Positions 52,354 through 61,368 of a stretch of DNA of 64,000 bases are shown here, in pieces (the stretch's first letter is position 1; each line of letters starts with the position of its first letter). This DNA is from Streptomyces odontomachi (GTDB taxonomy: Bacteria > Actinomycetota > Actinomycetes > Streptomycetales > Streptomycetaceae). The stretch spans positions 124,001-188,000 of the forward strand of contig NZ_JAMJWG010000018.1 in NCBI RefSeq assembly GCF_024435355.1. Reading direction: 5' to 3'. The notes under the pieces are model-generated. The model had not been told where the DNA came from. It made no database searches and saw nothing but the letters and a program-made list of their open reading frames with translations. Position numbers and translations under genes: made by a program.

Positions 52354-53205
52354 TCATCGGGGCCGGTAGGCGGTGGCCAGCACGGCGACGGTGACCCGGT
52401 CGGGCAGCAAGCCGTCATCGCCCAGGTCCGCACGGCTCACGTGGCGTGCGCTCGGCGTCATCCCCACCAGGTCCAGGGCCGCCGGCCGGGCCAGCGCCAC
52501 GGGGTACTCCACCTGCTCGGTGGCGACGGCCTCGAAGTAGGGGTCCAGCGCCCGGTGGAGGCGTGGTTCCTTGGCCGGGTCGACGGTGACCGTCCCCGGC
52601 ACCCGACTGCGCAGCTCGGCCAGATGCCGCCCCGTGGGACGGACCACGATCAGCCGGCCGGCCGGTCGGAGCACTCGGTGGAACTCGGCCGGATTGCGCG
52701 GGGCGAACACGTCGAGCACCACGTCGGCCACCGCGTCGGCCAGCGGGAAGGGCCGGAAGACGTCCCAGGTCGCGGCGGCGGCTCGGGCGTGGGCTCGGGC
52801 CGCCGAGCGCAGCGCGCGCACCGACGTGTCCAGGCCCAGGCCTCGGGCTCCGGGCAACCGGTCGAGAACGCCGGCCAGGTAGTAGCCCGTGCCGCATCCG
52901 ACGTCCACGACCGCGCCACGCTCGGACACGGAGTCGGCCGCCAGACGGGCCAGGGCCTCGCGGATGGGCGCGTATGCGCCGGTGGCCAGGAAGCGGTCCC
53001 GAGCCTGGACCATGGCCGCGTCGTCGCCGCTGGTCGCGCGGGTGCCCGTCAGGAGGCTGACGTAGCCACGCCGGGCGACGTCGAAGGTGTGGCCCGCCGA
53101 ACAGCGCAGCGCCCCCCGGTCGGGATGCAGGCGGCGGGTCCGGCAGATGGGGCAGCGCAGCAGGTCGAGGGAGAGTTCGAGGGCAGGGGGAAGCAACACG
53201 GGCAC
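52354..53205 (-). CDS. 23S rRNA (guanine-N1)-methyltransferase, RlmA/TlrB type
   Basis: A 283-residue enzyme with the family's N-terminal zinc finger, Cys18, Cys21, Cys35 and His39 (CPIC, then CSAGHTFD), followed by YVSLLTG and a SAM fold with VVDVGCGTGYYLAG and LRPAGRLIVVRP. It methylates N1 of a guanine in helix 35 of 23S rRNA; in Gram-positives this is normally G748 (RlmAII), which can add tylosin-type macrolide resistance together with another methylase. No macrolide cluster is visible, so a housekeeping role is more likely. Confidence 0.92.
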   Translation of the reverse strand: MPVLLPPALELSLDLLRCPICRTRRLHPDRGALRCSAGHTFDVARRGYVSLLTGTRATSGDDAAMVQARDRFLATGAYAPIREALARLAADSVSERGAVVDVGCGTGYYLAGVLDRLPGARGLGLDTSVRALRSAARAHARAAAATWDVFRPFPLADAVADVVLDVFAPRNPAEFHRVLRPAGRLIVVRPTGRHLAELRSRVPGTVTVDPAKEPRLHRALDPYFEAVATEQVEYPVALARPAALDLVGMTPSARHVSRADLGDDGLLPDRVTVAVLATAYRPR

Positions 53206-53534
53206 GAGGCGCTCCTGGCAAGGCCGAAGGGAAGGGACCGTGCCTGCACGCGCACGCGGAGGGCCGCCGCCTCGGGAAGGAACGGGCAGCGCCGGACACG
53301 CGGGTCACACAGCAGGCACACCAAGGAGGGCGACGCCGTCCGACATCGCCCTCAACGCCTTCCGATCACAGGAAGCAGTAGTGCGGGGTGCTCGTGAATG
53401 CCACGCCTCGAGTCTACGAGCCCGGACAAGGCCTTTCGTGCCCGCCGGGGGGAGGGACAAGGGCGAGACACGGTCCGGGCAGGGGATCTGCGGCGGCTCC
53501 GAGCGGGCCCTTGCGGCCTGTGTAGCGTGTCGGC
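53206..53534. other. Divergent gap between rlmA-type gene and WD40 gene
   Basis: There are 329 nt without a supported gene. A short minus-strand frame could be read as a leader peptide of the methyltransferase but has no ribosome site. TAGCGT (53523-53528) lies 7 nt before the WD40 ATG and could be the -10 of a leaderless message; no good -35 is seen. Confidence 0.5.
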
Positions 53535-55553
53535 ATGTCCATGCTTACGTCGTCCGGTCAACCGATGGCATGCGGCGGGGAAACCGGTTGGGTCCTGCGA
53601 TGGGTCTGGCGGTCCTCGGGCGAAGTGGCCTCGATGCCGCCGGTGGTGGGCCCCTCGTCGCCCCGCGGCGAGAGGGCGGTGTACACGCTAGCCACCGCCA
53701 CGGTCGACGATCGGCCGGTCGTCGTCTCCGCCGGAAAGGACGGCGCGGTACGGCTGTGGGATCTCGCCACCGGGGAGCGGCTCGGTGAACCGTTCCCCGA
53801 GCGGCATCGGAGCCCGGTGTACGGGATGGCCACCACCCTGCTCGACGGCCGGCCGGTGGCCGTCACCGCCGCGAACGACGGGGCGGCGGCGGTATGGGAC
53901 CTGACCACCCGTCAGCGGATCGGGAGCCCGTACACCGAGCACGGGGAGATCGTGCGCGCTGTCGCCACGACCACGCTCGACGGGCGACCGGTGGCGGTCA
54001 CGGGCGGCTTCGACGCAGCGGTACGGGTATGGGACCTGGCGACGCGGCGCCCGATCGGGGAACCCTTCACCGGCCACGTCGGCGCGGTCGGCGACGTGGC
54101 CGTCGCCACGCTGCACGGTCGCCCCGTGGTCGTCTCCAACGGGGCCCTCGGGGAGATCCGGATGTCCGACCTGGCCACCGGGGAACAGGTCGGCGAGGCG
54201 TTCGCCAGCCACGAGGACGGGACGTCAGCGCTGACCACCGCCCTGCTCGACGGCCGTCAGGTGGCCGTGACCGGGGGGCATTACGACAGCACGATACGCG
54301 TGTGGGACCTGGCCACCGGCCGACAGATCGGTGAACCGTTCGCGGGACACGACCGGGCGGTGGACGCGGTCGCCGTCACCACGCTGGACGGTCGACCGGT
54401 GCTGGTCAGCTGCGGTGTCGACCGCACGGTGCGCTTGTGGGACCTCGGCACGGGCAAGCTCCTGCGGGAGTACACCGGGCACACGGACTTCGTGTGGGCG
54501 GTCGACCTCACCGCTCTCGACGGCCGGCCGGTCGCCGTGACCGGCAGCAGCGACGGCACCATCCGGGTGTGGGACCTGCGGTCCGGGCTGACCGGGGCCG
54601 AACCCGCGCCCGGGCACCGTCGCACGGTGCGCGCCGTGGACACCACCGTGGTCGACGGGCGGCCGGTCGTGGTCACCGGGACCGACGACCACGACGTCCA
54701 CCTGTGGGACCTGAACTCGGGCGATCCCGTCGGCAACCCGCTCACCGGTCACACCGGCCCCGTGCGTGCGGTCGCCACCACGGTCGTCGACGACCGCCCG
54801 GTTGCCGTGACCGGCGGTGCGGACCGCACCGTACGCGTCTGGGACCTGGCTGGCGGACGGCCCCTCGGCACCGCGCTGCCCGGTCACACCGCCGCCGTCT
54901 GCTCGGTCGCGACCACCACCGCGACCGGACGGCCGCTGGCCGTGACCGCCGGCGCCGACAAGACCGTACGGGTCTGGGACCTCGGCACCGGCGAGCAGAT
55001 CGCAGCCCCCGGAACCAGCCACCACCGCTGGGTGCGTGCCGTCGCCATCACCGCGGCCGGCGGGACCCCCGTCTCCGTGGCCGGCGCCTGGAACGGCGCC
55101 CTCCGGGTCCGGGACCTGGCCACCAACCGGCAGTCCGGCGCCCACCCCACCGGACGCCCGGGCAAGAGCGTCGCGCGCATCGCCACCTGCGTGGTCGGCG
55201 GGCGACCGGTCGCCGTCACCAGTAGCGGCGAGGGCGGCGAGCGGGTGAAGGTGTGGGACGTGACGACCCGCCGGCAACTCGGCGAACTGCCGGTCGACGG
55301 CGTCCAGGACCTCACGGCGGGCACGGTGCACGGCCGACCGGTCGCCGTCATCGCCGGCTACCGCATGGTGCAGGTGTGGGACCTGGACACCTGCCGGCAG
55401 ATCGGCGACCGGCTCTGCTTCCCGCAGTACGTGAACGCGGTCGCGCTGCACGAGGACGGACGCATCGTCGTCTGTTTCGGCACGGACGTCGCCGTGTTCG
55501 CCGGGCGGGGCAGCGGGCAGCGGGAACCGACCGGGCCGGACGAGGAGATGTGA
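53535..55553 (+). CDS. WD40-repeat protein, 14 blades
   Basis: A 672-residue protein made of about 14 WD40 repeats after a short N-terminus (residues 1-45). Each repeat runs A-V-A-T-T-x-L-D-G-R-P-V-A-V-T-G-G, then x-D-x-T-V-R-V-W-D-L-A-T-G, and ends near G-H. Fourteen blades would form two seven-bladed propellers. No enzymatic domain is fused, unlike many actinobacterial WD40 proteins, where the same repeats follow a protease, kinase or NTPase. It is probably a binding scaffold for the protease encoded next (111 nt away). Blades 4, 11 and 14 lack parts of the consensus. No signal peptide or membrane helix is seen. Confidence 0.93.
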   Translation: MSMLTSSGQPMACGGETGWVLRWVWRSSGEVASMPPVVGPSSPRGERAVYTLATATVDDRPVVVSAGKDGAVRLWDLATGERLGEPFPERHRSPVYGMATTLLDGRPVAVTAANDGAAAVWDLTTRQRIGSPYTEHGEIVRAVATTTLDGRPVAVTGGFDAAVRVWDLATRRPIGEPFTGHVGAVGDVAVATLHGRPVVVSNGALGEIRMSDLATGEQVGEAFASHEDGTSALTTALLDGRQVAVTGGHYDSTIRVWDLATGRQIGEPFAGHDRAVDAVAVTTLDGRPVLVSCGVDRTVRLWDLGTGKLLREYTGHTDFVWAVDLTALDGRPVAVTGSSDGTIRVWDLRSGLTGAEPAPGHRRTVRAVDTTVVDGRPVVVTGTDDHDVHLWDLNSGDPVGNPLTGHTGPVRAVATTVVDDRPVAVTGGADRTVRVWDLAGGRPLGTALPGHTAAVCSVATTTATGRPLAVTAGADKTVRVWDLGTGEQIAAPGTSHHRWVRAVAITAAGGTPVSVAGAWNGALRVRDLATNRQSGAHPTGRPGKSVARIATCVVGGRPVAVTSSGEGGERVKVWDVTTRRQLGELPVDGVQDLTAGTVHGRPVAVIAGYRMVQVWDLDTCRQIGDRLCFPQYVNAVALHEDGRIVVCFGTDVAVFAGRGSGQREPTGPDEEM

Positions 55554-55664
55554 CCGGATCAGGCGGGTACCCCTGCCGAGGTCACGCGCACACCACGCAT
55601 AACGACTTCTCGTCAACTGATCGGGTCGGACCCTGCCGGTCCGGCACCGTAATACGGTGACCGC

Positions 55665-57644
55665 ATGGGCCGGCATCACCATGGTGACCCCACCTGGCCG
55701 GTGCGGGTCGACGACGAGCACGGCAGGCCCCGGGGGGCGGGCATTCTCCTGGACGACCGGCATGTGCTGACGAGCGCACATGCCGTCATCGGCGCCGGTG
55801 CCGCACCGGGCGGCAGCGCGGTGCGGGTGCGCGTCACCAGTCTCGCGTGCCGGCCGCAGTGGAGCCGGTCGGCGCGCGTCGCGCCGGGCTCCTGGGTGCA
55901 CCTGGCGGGCACGCGCCGGCGTGACGTCGCCCTGCTCCGCCTCGACGAGCCCGCCGACTGCGGGATCACGACGATGCTGCGACGGGCGCCGGTATCCGGC
56001 GGCACCGTACGCGTACACGGCGTCCCCGAGCACGCGTCACGGCCCGTCCCGGTCGACGCCGAGCTGGCCGGCAACGATGACCGGGAGGCCGAGGGGTGCC
56101 TGCTGAAACCCCTGGCGCCGGGCACACCCTGGACGGGCGGTGGTTACTCCGGTGCCGCGGTGACGGCGCTGGACGGCGCGTTCGCGGGACGGGTCATCGG
56201 CATCATGGTGGGCGGCCAGACGGCCGGCGGGACCGACGGGAGCGACGGGAGCGGTGGAACCAACGCGACCGACGGGACCGAAACCGCCTGGATGCTGCCG
56301 ACCGAGACCATCGAGCACTACCTCCGGTCGCAGATCACCCCCTTCGTCGACGGTGTCCACGCCACCCTCTTGGGAACGCCCGGCGGAGCAGTGCGCGGCG
56401 ATGCGCTGGGCAACTCCCTGCCGCGCGCGCTGACCCGTGAACTCGCCCGGCTGCTCGACGGCTCGTGGTCGGGCTCGGCGGTCGTCGTCACCGGCGACAC
56501 GACGGAGGCGGCCGCCGCGTGGCTGGTGCGCCTGGTGAACACGGCCGATCCGGCGGCCCGGGCCGCGCTCCCCGACGGTGTGCTCAGCGCCGCTCCCCCG
56601 GGCACCGTGCTGGGCCTGGGCGCCGTCGACGGGGCGTATGACGCGCGCAACAAGTCGGTCGCCGACGTACGGGCCTACCTGGTCGGCCGGTTCGGGCTGA
56701 GCGGTGGAAGCGATCGCGACGTGTACCTGCAACTGCTGCGCCGCAGACCGCCCGCGCGGCTCGTGGTGAGCGGCGTCGACCGGGCAGAGAACCCGGACGC
56801 GCTGGTGAGGAGGCTGCTGGGGCCGCTGGCCGCGCGGGCCCGGGCACGCGGACTCCGGCTGGTACTCGGCTTCGCGGACCGACCGCCGGCGAGGCTGCCC
56901 CGCGATGTCTTCCTTGATCCCGAACCGTTGCCGGGCCCGGCGGCGCGACCGGTGACCGCGGCCGAAGCGGAGGAAGCCGTCCGGCGGCTCGCCGAGCAGG
57001 AGGACGCGGCGATCCTGACGCAGTCGACCTGGGGCGGAACGTTCTACCAGGCCCCCGCACTGCCACCGAGCGCCGCGCCACGCCTGCGGGTGCGCCTCGC
57101 CGTGGCACGCGAGACGGACCCGTGCCCCGAACTCGCCGCGATCCACGCGGCAGCCGGCGCCGCCGAAGCCGCCGTCGCACGGTTCGCGCAGGCCATGCGG
57201 CAGATGGTCGGCCTGCACGAGAACCTGACCGCTGACCTGGAGCTGTACCGCCGCGAGGCCGCCGAGCAGCTCCCCGACGAGGACCTGCGGCTCGGCGCCG
57301 ATTACACCCGCGCGGCCCGCGAACTGCACACCGCACCCGTCCACATCGGACGAGCGAAGCTCCTCGTCAACCGCTATATCGACGAGGTCAACCGGCGGAT
57401 CGACGAGACCGGTAACCGGGCCGTCGAGCGCACCGGAGAGGTGGACGGGGCCCGCCATCGGGCAGACACTGGCAACGGACCGACCGGCGAGGCGAACAGA
57501 CCGGGCGACGGCGAGATCGGACAGGCCGACGCGGCCGGCGGACGGGCCGACCCGGCGGGGGATCGGGACGGCGCCGCGAGCGGCCCGGCCGACGGGGAGC
57601 ACGGGCGGAGCGATCGAGCCGGCCGCGGGAACGACGGAGGGTGA
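55665..57644 (+). CDS. Trypsin-like serine protease with a C-terminal signalling region
   Basis: A 659-residue protein. The N-terminal 190 residues are a trypsin-like domain with His39 (LTSAHAV), Asp87 (RRDVALLRL) and Ser162 (GGYSGAAV), so the triad is intact though the serine loop differs from G-D-S-G-G. There is no signal peptide, so it is cytoplasmic. Residues 240-420 resemble a nucleotide-binding module without a P-loop (VVVTGDT, LVVSGVDRAENPDAL). The last 90 residues are rich in Gly, Asp and Ala. Cytoplasmic proteases of this type are often effectors in actinobacterial conflict or signalling systems. TACGGT 7 nt before the ATG could be a leaderless -10. The kinase gene starts 4 nt after the stop. 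Confidence 0.88.
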   Translation: MGRHHHGDPTWPVRVDDEHGRPRGAGILLDDRHVLTSAHAVIGAGAAPGGSAVRVRVTSLACRPQWSRSARVAPGSWVHLAGTRRRDVALLRLDEPADCGITTMLRRAPVSGGTVRVHGVPEHASRPVPVDAELAGNDDREAEGCLLKPLAPGTPWTGGGYSGAAVTALDGAFAGRVIGIMVGGQTAGGTDGSDGSGGTNATDGTETAWMLPTETIEHYLRSQITPFVDGVHATLLGTPGGAVRGDALGNSLPRALTRELARLLDGSWSGSAVVVTGDTTEAAAAWLVRLVNTADPAARAALPDGVLSAAPPGTVLGLGAVDGAYDARNKSVADVRAYLVGRFGLSGGSDRDVYLQLLRRRPPARLVVSGVDRAENPDALVRRLLGPLAARARARGLRLVLGFADRPPARLPRDVFLDPEPLPGPAARPVTAAEAEEAVRRLAEQEDAAILTQSTWGGTFYQAPALPPSAAPRLRVRLAVARETDPCPELAAIHAAAGAAEAAVARFAQAMRQMVGLHENLTADLELYRREAAEQLPDEDLRLGADYTRAARELHTAPVHIGRAKLLVNRYIDEVNRRIDETGNRAVERTGEVDGARHRADTGNGPTGEANRPGDGEIGQADAAGGRADPAGDRDGAASGPADGEHGRSDRAGRGNDGG

Positions 57645-57648
57645 CGCC

Positions 57649-59826
57649 GTGACTGTCTGCAATCGCCCGGACTGCGGTCGCGGCGAGATAGACGACCAGG
57701 GGTTCTGCACCGCCTGCGCACGGCGTCAGGGACCGCCGACGTCCACCGCGGAACACGCCGGTGCCCACCCCCCGGCACCGCAGCGCACCACCCCCGCGGC
57801 CGGCGTTGCGGCGGTGCGCCCCAATCCCTGGTACGGCCTGGAGTTGGCCGAACCGCTCGAGGCCGCCGGCCGCACGGACGATCTGCCACCCACCGCGTCC
57901 TCGTCGCGCGACCCGGTCACCGAACGGGAGCGGCACTGCTCCGATCCCCGCTGCCAGGCACCGGTCGGCCGTGGATACGACCGCAGCCCGGGCCGCATCC
58001 ACGGCTACTGCCCCCGGTGCGGCGCCCGCTTCGACTTCAGGGTGCCCGTCGGCAAGACCGTCGCCGAACGCTACGTCATCGAAGGGCGCCTCGGCTCCGG
58101 CTCCAACGGCACGGCGTACCTCGCCTACGACAACAACCTCCAGGCATACGTGGTCCTCAAGGCCCTGACGGGATCGGTGGCCAGGACGGCCGAGCACGAA
58201 AGGGACGCCCTGGTCGACCTGCGGCACGACAACATCGTGCGCATCCTGGACTACGAGGCGGAGGGGCCCTACCTCGTCCTGGAGTACGTGCCCGGGGTCG
58301 ACCTGTCCGAACTCCACGGCGCCGACCGGCTGGCCGTCCTGCTCGGCCACGGGATCCGCATCCTGCAAGCGCTCGACCACCTGCACGCCAAGGGCCTGCT
58401 GCACTGCGACGTCAAACCCTCCAACATCATCCGCTTCCCGGTGGAGCGCGGGTACACCGACGGCGGCGAAGGGGGCGAGCCCGCGCGGCGTGAGGGGGTC
58501 CGGCTCATCGACTTCGGCTCGGTGCGCAAGCGCAACGCGACCGGGCCGATCGAGTCGTTCACCCCGGACTACGCTCCGCGGGAGAACGACCCGGAATGGG
58601 ACGAACCCACCGTCGGCTTCGATCTCTTCAGCCTCGGCGTCACGCTGAAGCGGCTCTGCCACGTCCACCTGGACAACCTCGCGGCGCCCGGTGTCGAGTC
58701 GCTCCAGTTCCTCGTGGACCGTGCCACGGACAGCAGGGTGCCGAAGCGGCGCTTCGCCACGGCACGCCAGTTCGGCGAGCAACTCAGCGGTGTGATCCGG
58801 CAGGTGGCGGCGGGCTCGCCGCAGCACGCTCCGGTGGTCAGGGCCTCCGCGCTGTTCGGCTCCATGCCGAAAGCCCTGCACGGTGGGCTCGGGGCGGCCC
58901 GGCCGATCAGGCACTGGGTCGGGGCGAAACCGGACGACGACGCACGTCTCACGATGCCGGCAGCGTTCCGCACGCCCGATCCCCGGGACGTGGCCATGGC
59001 ACTTCCGGCGCCCCTCCAGGTCCCCGACGACCCGGACATCACCGAGTCGAGCAGGGCCGCGCTGGCCGAGAGCCAGCGGGCGCTCCGGACACCCGACACC
59101 GCCGGCGCCCGCACCGCCCTGGAGCAGGCGGACCTGCCCACGTGGCACTGGCTGAAGTCCTGGTACACCGGCCTGATCGCACTGGCCGACGGGGAGAACG
59201 AGCAGGCCACCCGTCACTTCACCGCCGTACGCAAGGCCCTGCCGGGCGAGCTGATACCGCAGCTCGCGCTCGGACTGTGCGCGGAGATCTCGCACCGCGC
59301 GTCGGTCGCGCAGTCCTGCTACTCCACCGTCTTCGACACCAGCCCGGCGCTCGGCGCCGCGGGGTTCGGACTGGCCCGCGTCCATCTGCGGGCCGGCCGG
59401 CGCATGGCGGCCGTGGCGACCGTCGACCGGCTGGCCGATGTCGTCCGCTACGGTCCCGCGGCACGCATCGCGGCCATCCGTCTGCTGATCGTCGCTCCGG
59501 CAGAGCAGGAGCACCCGGGGCCCGGATCGGCCGAAGTGGCGCAGGCCCGCGCCAGACGTGCCGAGATCGTCGACAGGTTCACGGCCGACAGCCTGGACGC
59601 GGAGATCCGGTACGCGGACTTCCTGCGCACCGGCGACACCGACGACCGGCTGGCCTTGTCCAGGGCGATCCAGGAGCTTGCGGCGCACGCCACGAACGGT
59701 GGTGACCACACGGCGCTGCTCGACGGCGCGAACCATGTACGGCCGCCGGTCCCGTGGCCCTGGTCGCGACACGGCAGAATCGGACTATTCGGTTTCAAAA
59801 GAAAAACCCAGCCGCTAAGCTCATAG
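57649..59826 (+). CDS. PknG-like Ser/Thr protein kinase with zinc ribbons and TPR
   Basis: A 725-residue soluble kinase. Two zinc-binding motifs come first: Cys4, Cys9, Cys20, Cys23 and Cys97, Cys102, Cys121, Cys124, the second resembling the rubredoxin-like part of mycobacterial PknG. The kinase domain starts near residue 140: G-loop GSGSNGTAYLA (149-159), Lys171 in VVLKAL, Asp254 in HCDVKPSNII and Asp288 in LIDFGS. HRD is HCD, and the activation segment is long and insertion-rich. Residues 440-700 form a helical TPR-type C-terminus. All catalytic residues are present. GGAGGG precedes the GTG at 57649, 4 nt after the protease stop. Confidence 0.92.
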   Translation: MTVCNRPDCGRGEIDDQGFCTACARRQGPPTSTAEHAGAHPPAPQRTTPAAGVAAVRPNPWYGLELAEPLEAAGRTDDLPPTASSSRDPVTERERHCSDPRCQAPVGRGYDRSPGRIHGYCPRCGARFDFRVPVGKTVAERYVIEGRLGSGSNGTAYLAYDNNLQAYVVLKALTGSVARTAEHERDALVDLRHDNIVRILDYEAEGPYLVLEYVPGVDLSELHGADRLAVLLGHGIRILQALDHLHAKGLLHCDVKPSNIIRFPVERGYTDGGEGGEPARREGVRLIDFGSVRKRNATGPIESFTPDYAPRENDPEWDEPTVGFDLFSLGVTLKRLCHVHLDNLAAPGVESLQFLVDRATDSRVPKRRFATARQFGEQLSGVIRQVAAGSPQHAPVVRASALFGSMPKALHGGLGAARPIRHWVGAKPDDDARLTMPAAFRTPDPRDVAMALPAPLQVPDDPDITESSRAALAESQRALRTPDTAGARTALEQADLPTWHWLKSWYTGLIALADGENEQATRHFTAVRKALPGELIPQLALGLCAEISHRASVAQSCYSTVFDTSPALGAAGFGLARVHLRAGRRMAAVATVDRLADVVRYGPAARIAAIRLLIVAPAEQEHPGPGSAEVAQARARRAEIVDRFTADSLDAEIRYADFLRTGDTDDRLALSRAIQELAAHATNGGDHTALLDGANHVRPPVPWPWSRHGRIGLFGFKRKTQPLSS

Positions 59827-59862
59827 GCTCCCGACGGGCCTCGGACGCGATCAGGTGGTGCA

Positions 59863-61368
59863 ATGGGGGGGCCATCAGCATCGGATGATGCGGTGGAAGA
59901 TCCGGCAGCGTCGAGTCTGCGCTTCTCCCTCGACATGGGGACGGTTGCGGACCAGGCGTTGGGCGACGACCGCGCGGACGCGCTGCTGACCGTCTCGGCG
60001 GCGTCCTCCGCCCGGGCGGCCGCGGGCGCCGGTGCCCTGGTCCTGATCATGGACACCTCGCTGTCCATGACCAACCGGGGAAAGCTGGACGAGGCGAAGC
60101 GCGCCGTGTGCGCCGCCATCGACACCCTGCACGAGGGCACCCGCCTCGCCGTCGTCGCGGGCAGCCGGCCCGCCGAGGTGATCTATCCGCCCGGCGGTGG
60201 TCTGGTCCGGGTCACGACGGCGGTGAAGGCGGCCGCCAAGTTCGAGGTGATCCACCAGATCGCCGGTGGCGGCACGGCGATCGGGAGCTGGCTGGCCTGC
60301 GCCCGGCAGCTCTTCGCCGAGGGGACAGCGCCCGGGACGGTGCGGCACGCGGTGCTCTACACGGACGGCAGGAACGAGCACGAGACGTCCGAACAGCTCG
60401 ACCGGACGCTTGCCGAGTGCGGCGACCAGTTCGTCTGCGACGCACGGGGACTCGGCGACGACTGGGACTACAAGGTACTGCTGCGGATCACGCAGGCACT
60501 GCACGGCGACCCCAAGGCGGTCGTCAGGATCGCCGACCTCACCGACGACTTCACCCGGCTCATGCGGCAGGCCCAGCGCGTGGTCGTCGGCCGCACCCGT
60601 CTGGACCTGCGCCTCGACGGCCGGTTCCAGCTGGACTTCGTGCGTCAGAACCGGCCCGTCGAAGCCGAGCTGACGGGGCAGTCGTACGCGTCCGACGACG
60701 AGGTCCATGTGCCGCTCGGCTCCTGGTCCCCCGGGGACTGGGCGCAGTACCAGGTGTCGCTGCGCTACGCGCCGGAATCCCTCCCCGTCGAGGAGGAGAT
60801 CCGCGCCGCCCGCGTCTGGCTGCGCGCCGAGCACGGCGACGGCACCTGGCAGGAGTGCGCCGAGTCACGACCGCTGGTGGTACGGCGCCGGGCCACCCCC
60901 GCGTTCCGGAACGTCCGGCTCGACCTGACCCGGGTCGAGGACCTGCGCGAGCTCAACATGGCGATGCGCGCCTGCGCCGACGCCCACGAGGACGGGGACG
61001 TCGACCGGGCGGACGAGGAACTGCGCACGGCCGTGGAACTCGCCACCGCACTGGACGACCCCACGCGACTGGCCCTGTTGCACGCCATGGCCGTCTCCGG
61101 CACCGACGGCCGGCTCCGCATGCGCCGTGGCCTGCCCCGTGGCGAGGTCCAGCGGCTCGGTCTGGAGTCGACCAGGACCGGTCCCATGCCGGCGGACGTG
61201 GTCGATCCCCCCATCCCCAGCACCCCGCGCCGGCGACGCTGCGCACGCGGCCACTGGACCACGTCGCACTGGGTCAACTTCTGTGAGGAGTGCGGCGAGC
61301 CCTTCGCCCGGACGGACTCGGTGCCCGGCGGAGCAGCAGCGGGCGGCGGCCCGGTGGGCGCCCCATGA
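59863..61368 (+). CDS. vWA-domain protein with C-terminal zinc ribbon
   Basis: A 501-residue protein. The von Willebrand A domain has the MIDAS motif Asp64, Ser66, Ser68 (DTSLSM), a threonine in GGGTAIG and a TDG near residue 170, so metal binding is intact. A beta-rich domain (residues 250-360) and a helical segment follow. The C-terminus has Cys460, His464, Cys474 and Cys477 (NFCEEC), a zinc ribbon like those of the kinase. It lies 36 nt after the kinase gene and overlaps the membrane protein gene by 4 nt (ATGA). It is probably a cytoplasmic adaptor that links the kinase to other members of the set. Confidence 0.92.
   Translation: MGGPSASDDAVEDPAASSLRFSLDMGTVADQALGDDRADALLTVSAASSARAAAGAGALVLIMDTSLSMTNRGKLDEAKRAVCAAIDTLHEGTRLAVVAGSRPAEVIYPPGGGLVRVTTAVKAAAKFEVIHQIAGGGTAIGSWLACARQLFAEGTAPGTVRHAVLYTDGRNEHETSEQLDRTLAECGDQFVCDARGLGDDWDYKVLLRITQALHGDPKAVVRIADLTDDFTRLMRQAQRVVVGRTRLDLRLDGRFQLDFVRQNRPVEAELTGQSYASDDEVHVPLGSWSPGDWAQYQVSLRYAPESLPVEEEIRAARVWLRAEHGDGTWQECAESRPLVVRRRATPAFRNVRLDLTRVEDLRELNMAMRACADAHEDGDVDRADEELRTAVELATALDDPTRLALLHAMAVSGTDGRLRMRRGLPRGEVQRLGLESTRTGPMPADVVDPPIPSTPRRRRCARGHWTTSHWVNFCEECGEPFARTDSVPGGAAAGGGPVGAP

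Noticed and set aside
52354..53205. Macrolide self-resistance gene marking a biosynthetic cluster
   Set aside because: RlmA-type enzymes are common housekeeping proteins in Gram-positive bacteria and no polyketide genes are in the window.
53049..53324. Minus-strand frame that could be a leader peptide for the RlmA-type methyltransferase
   Set aside because: No ribosome site precedes it, it runs deep into the methyltransferase gene in another frame, and no alternating hairpins typical of attenuators are seen.
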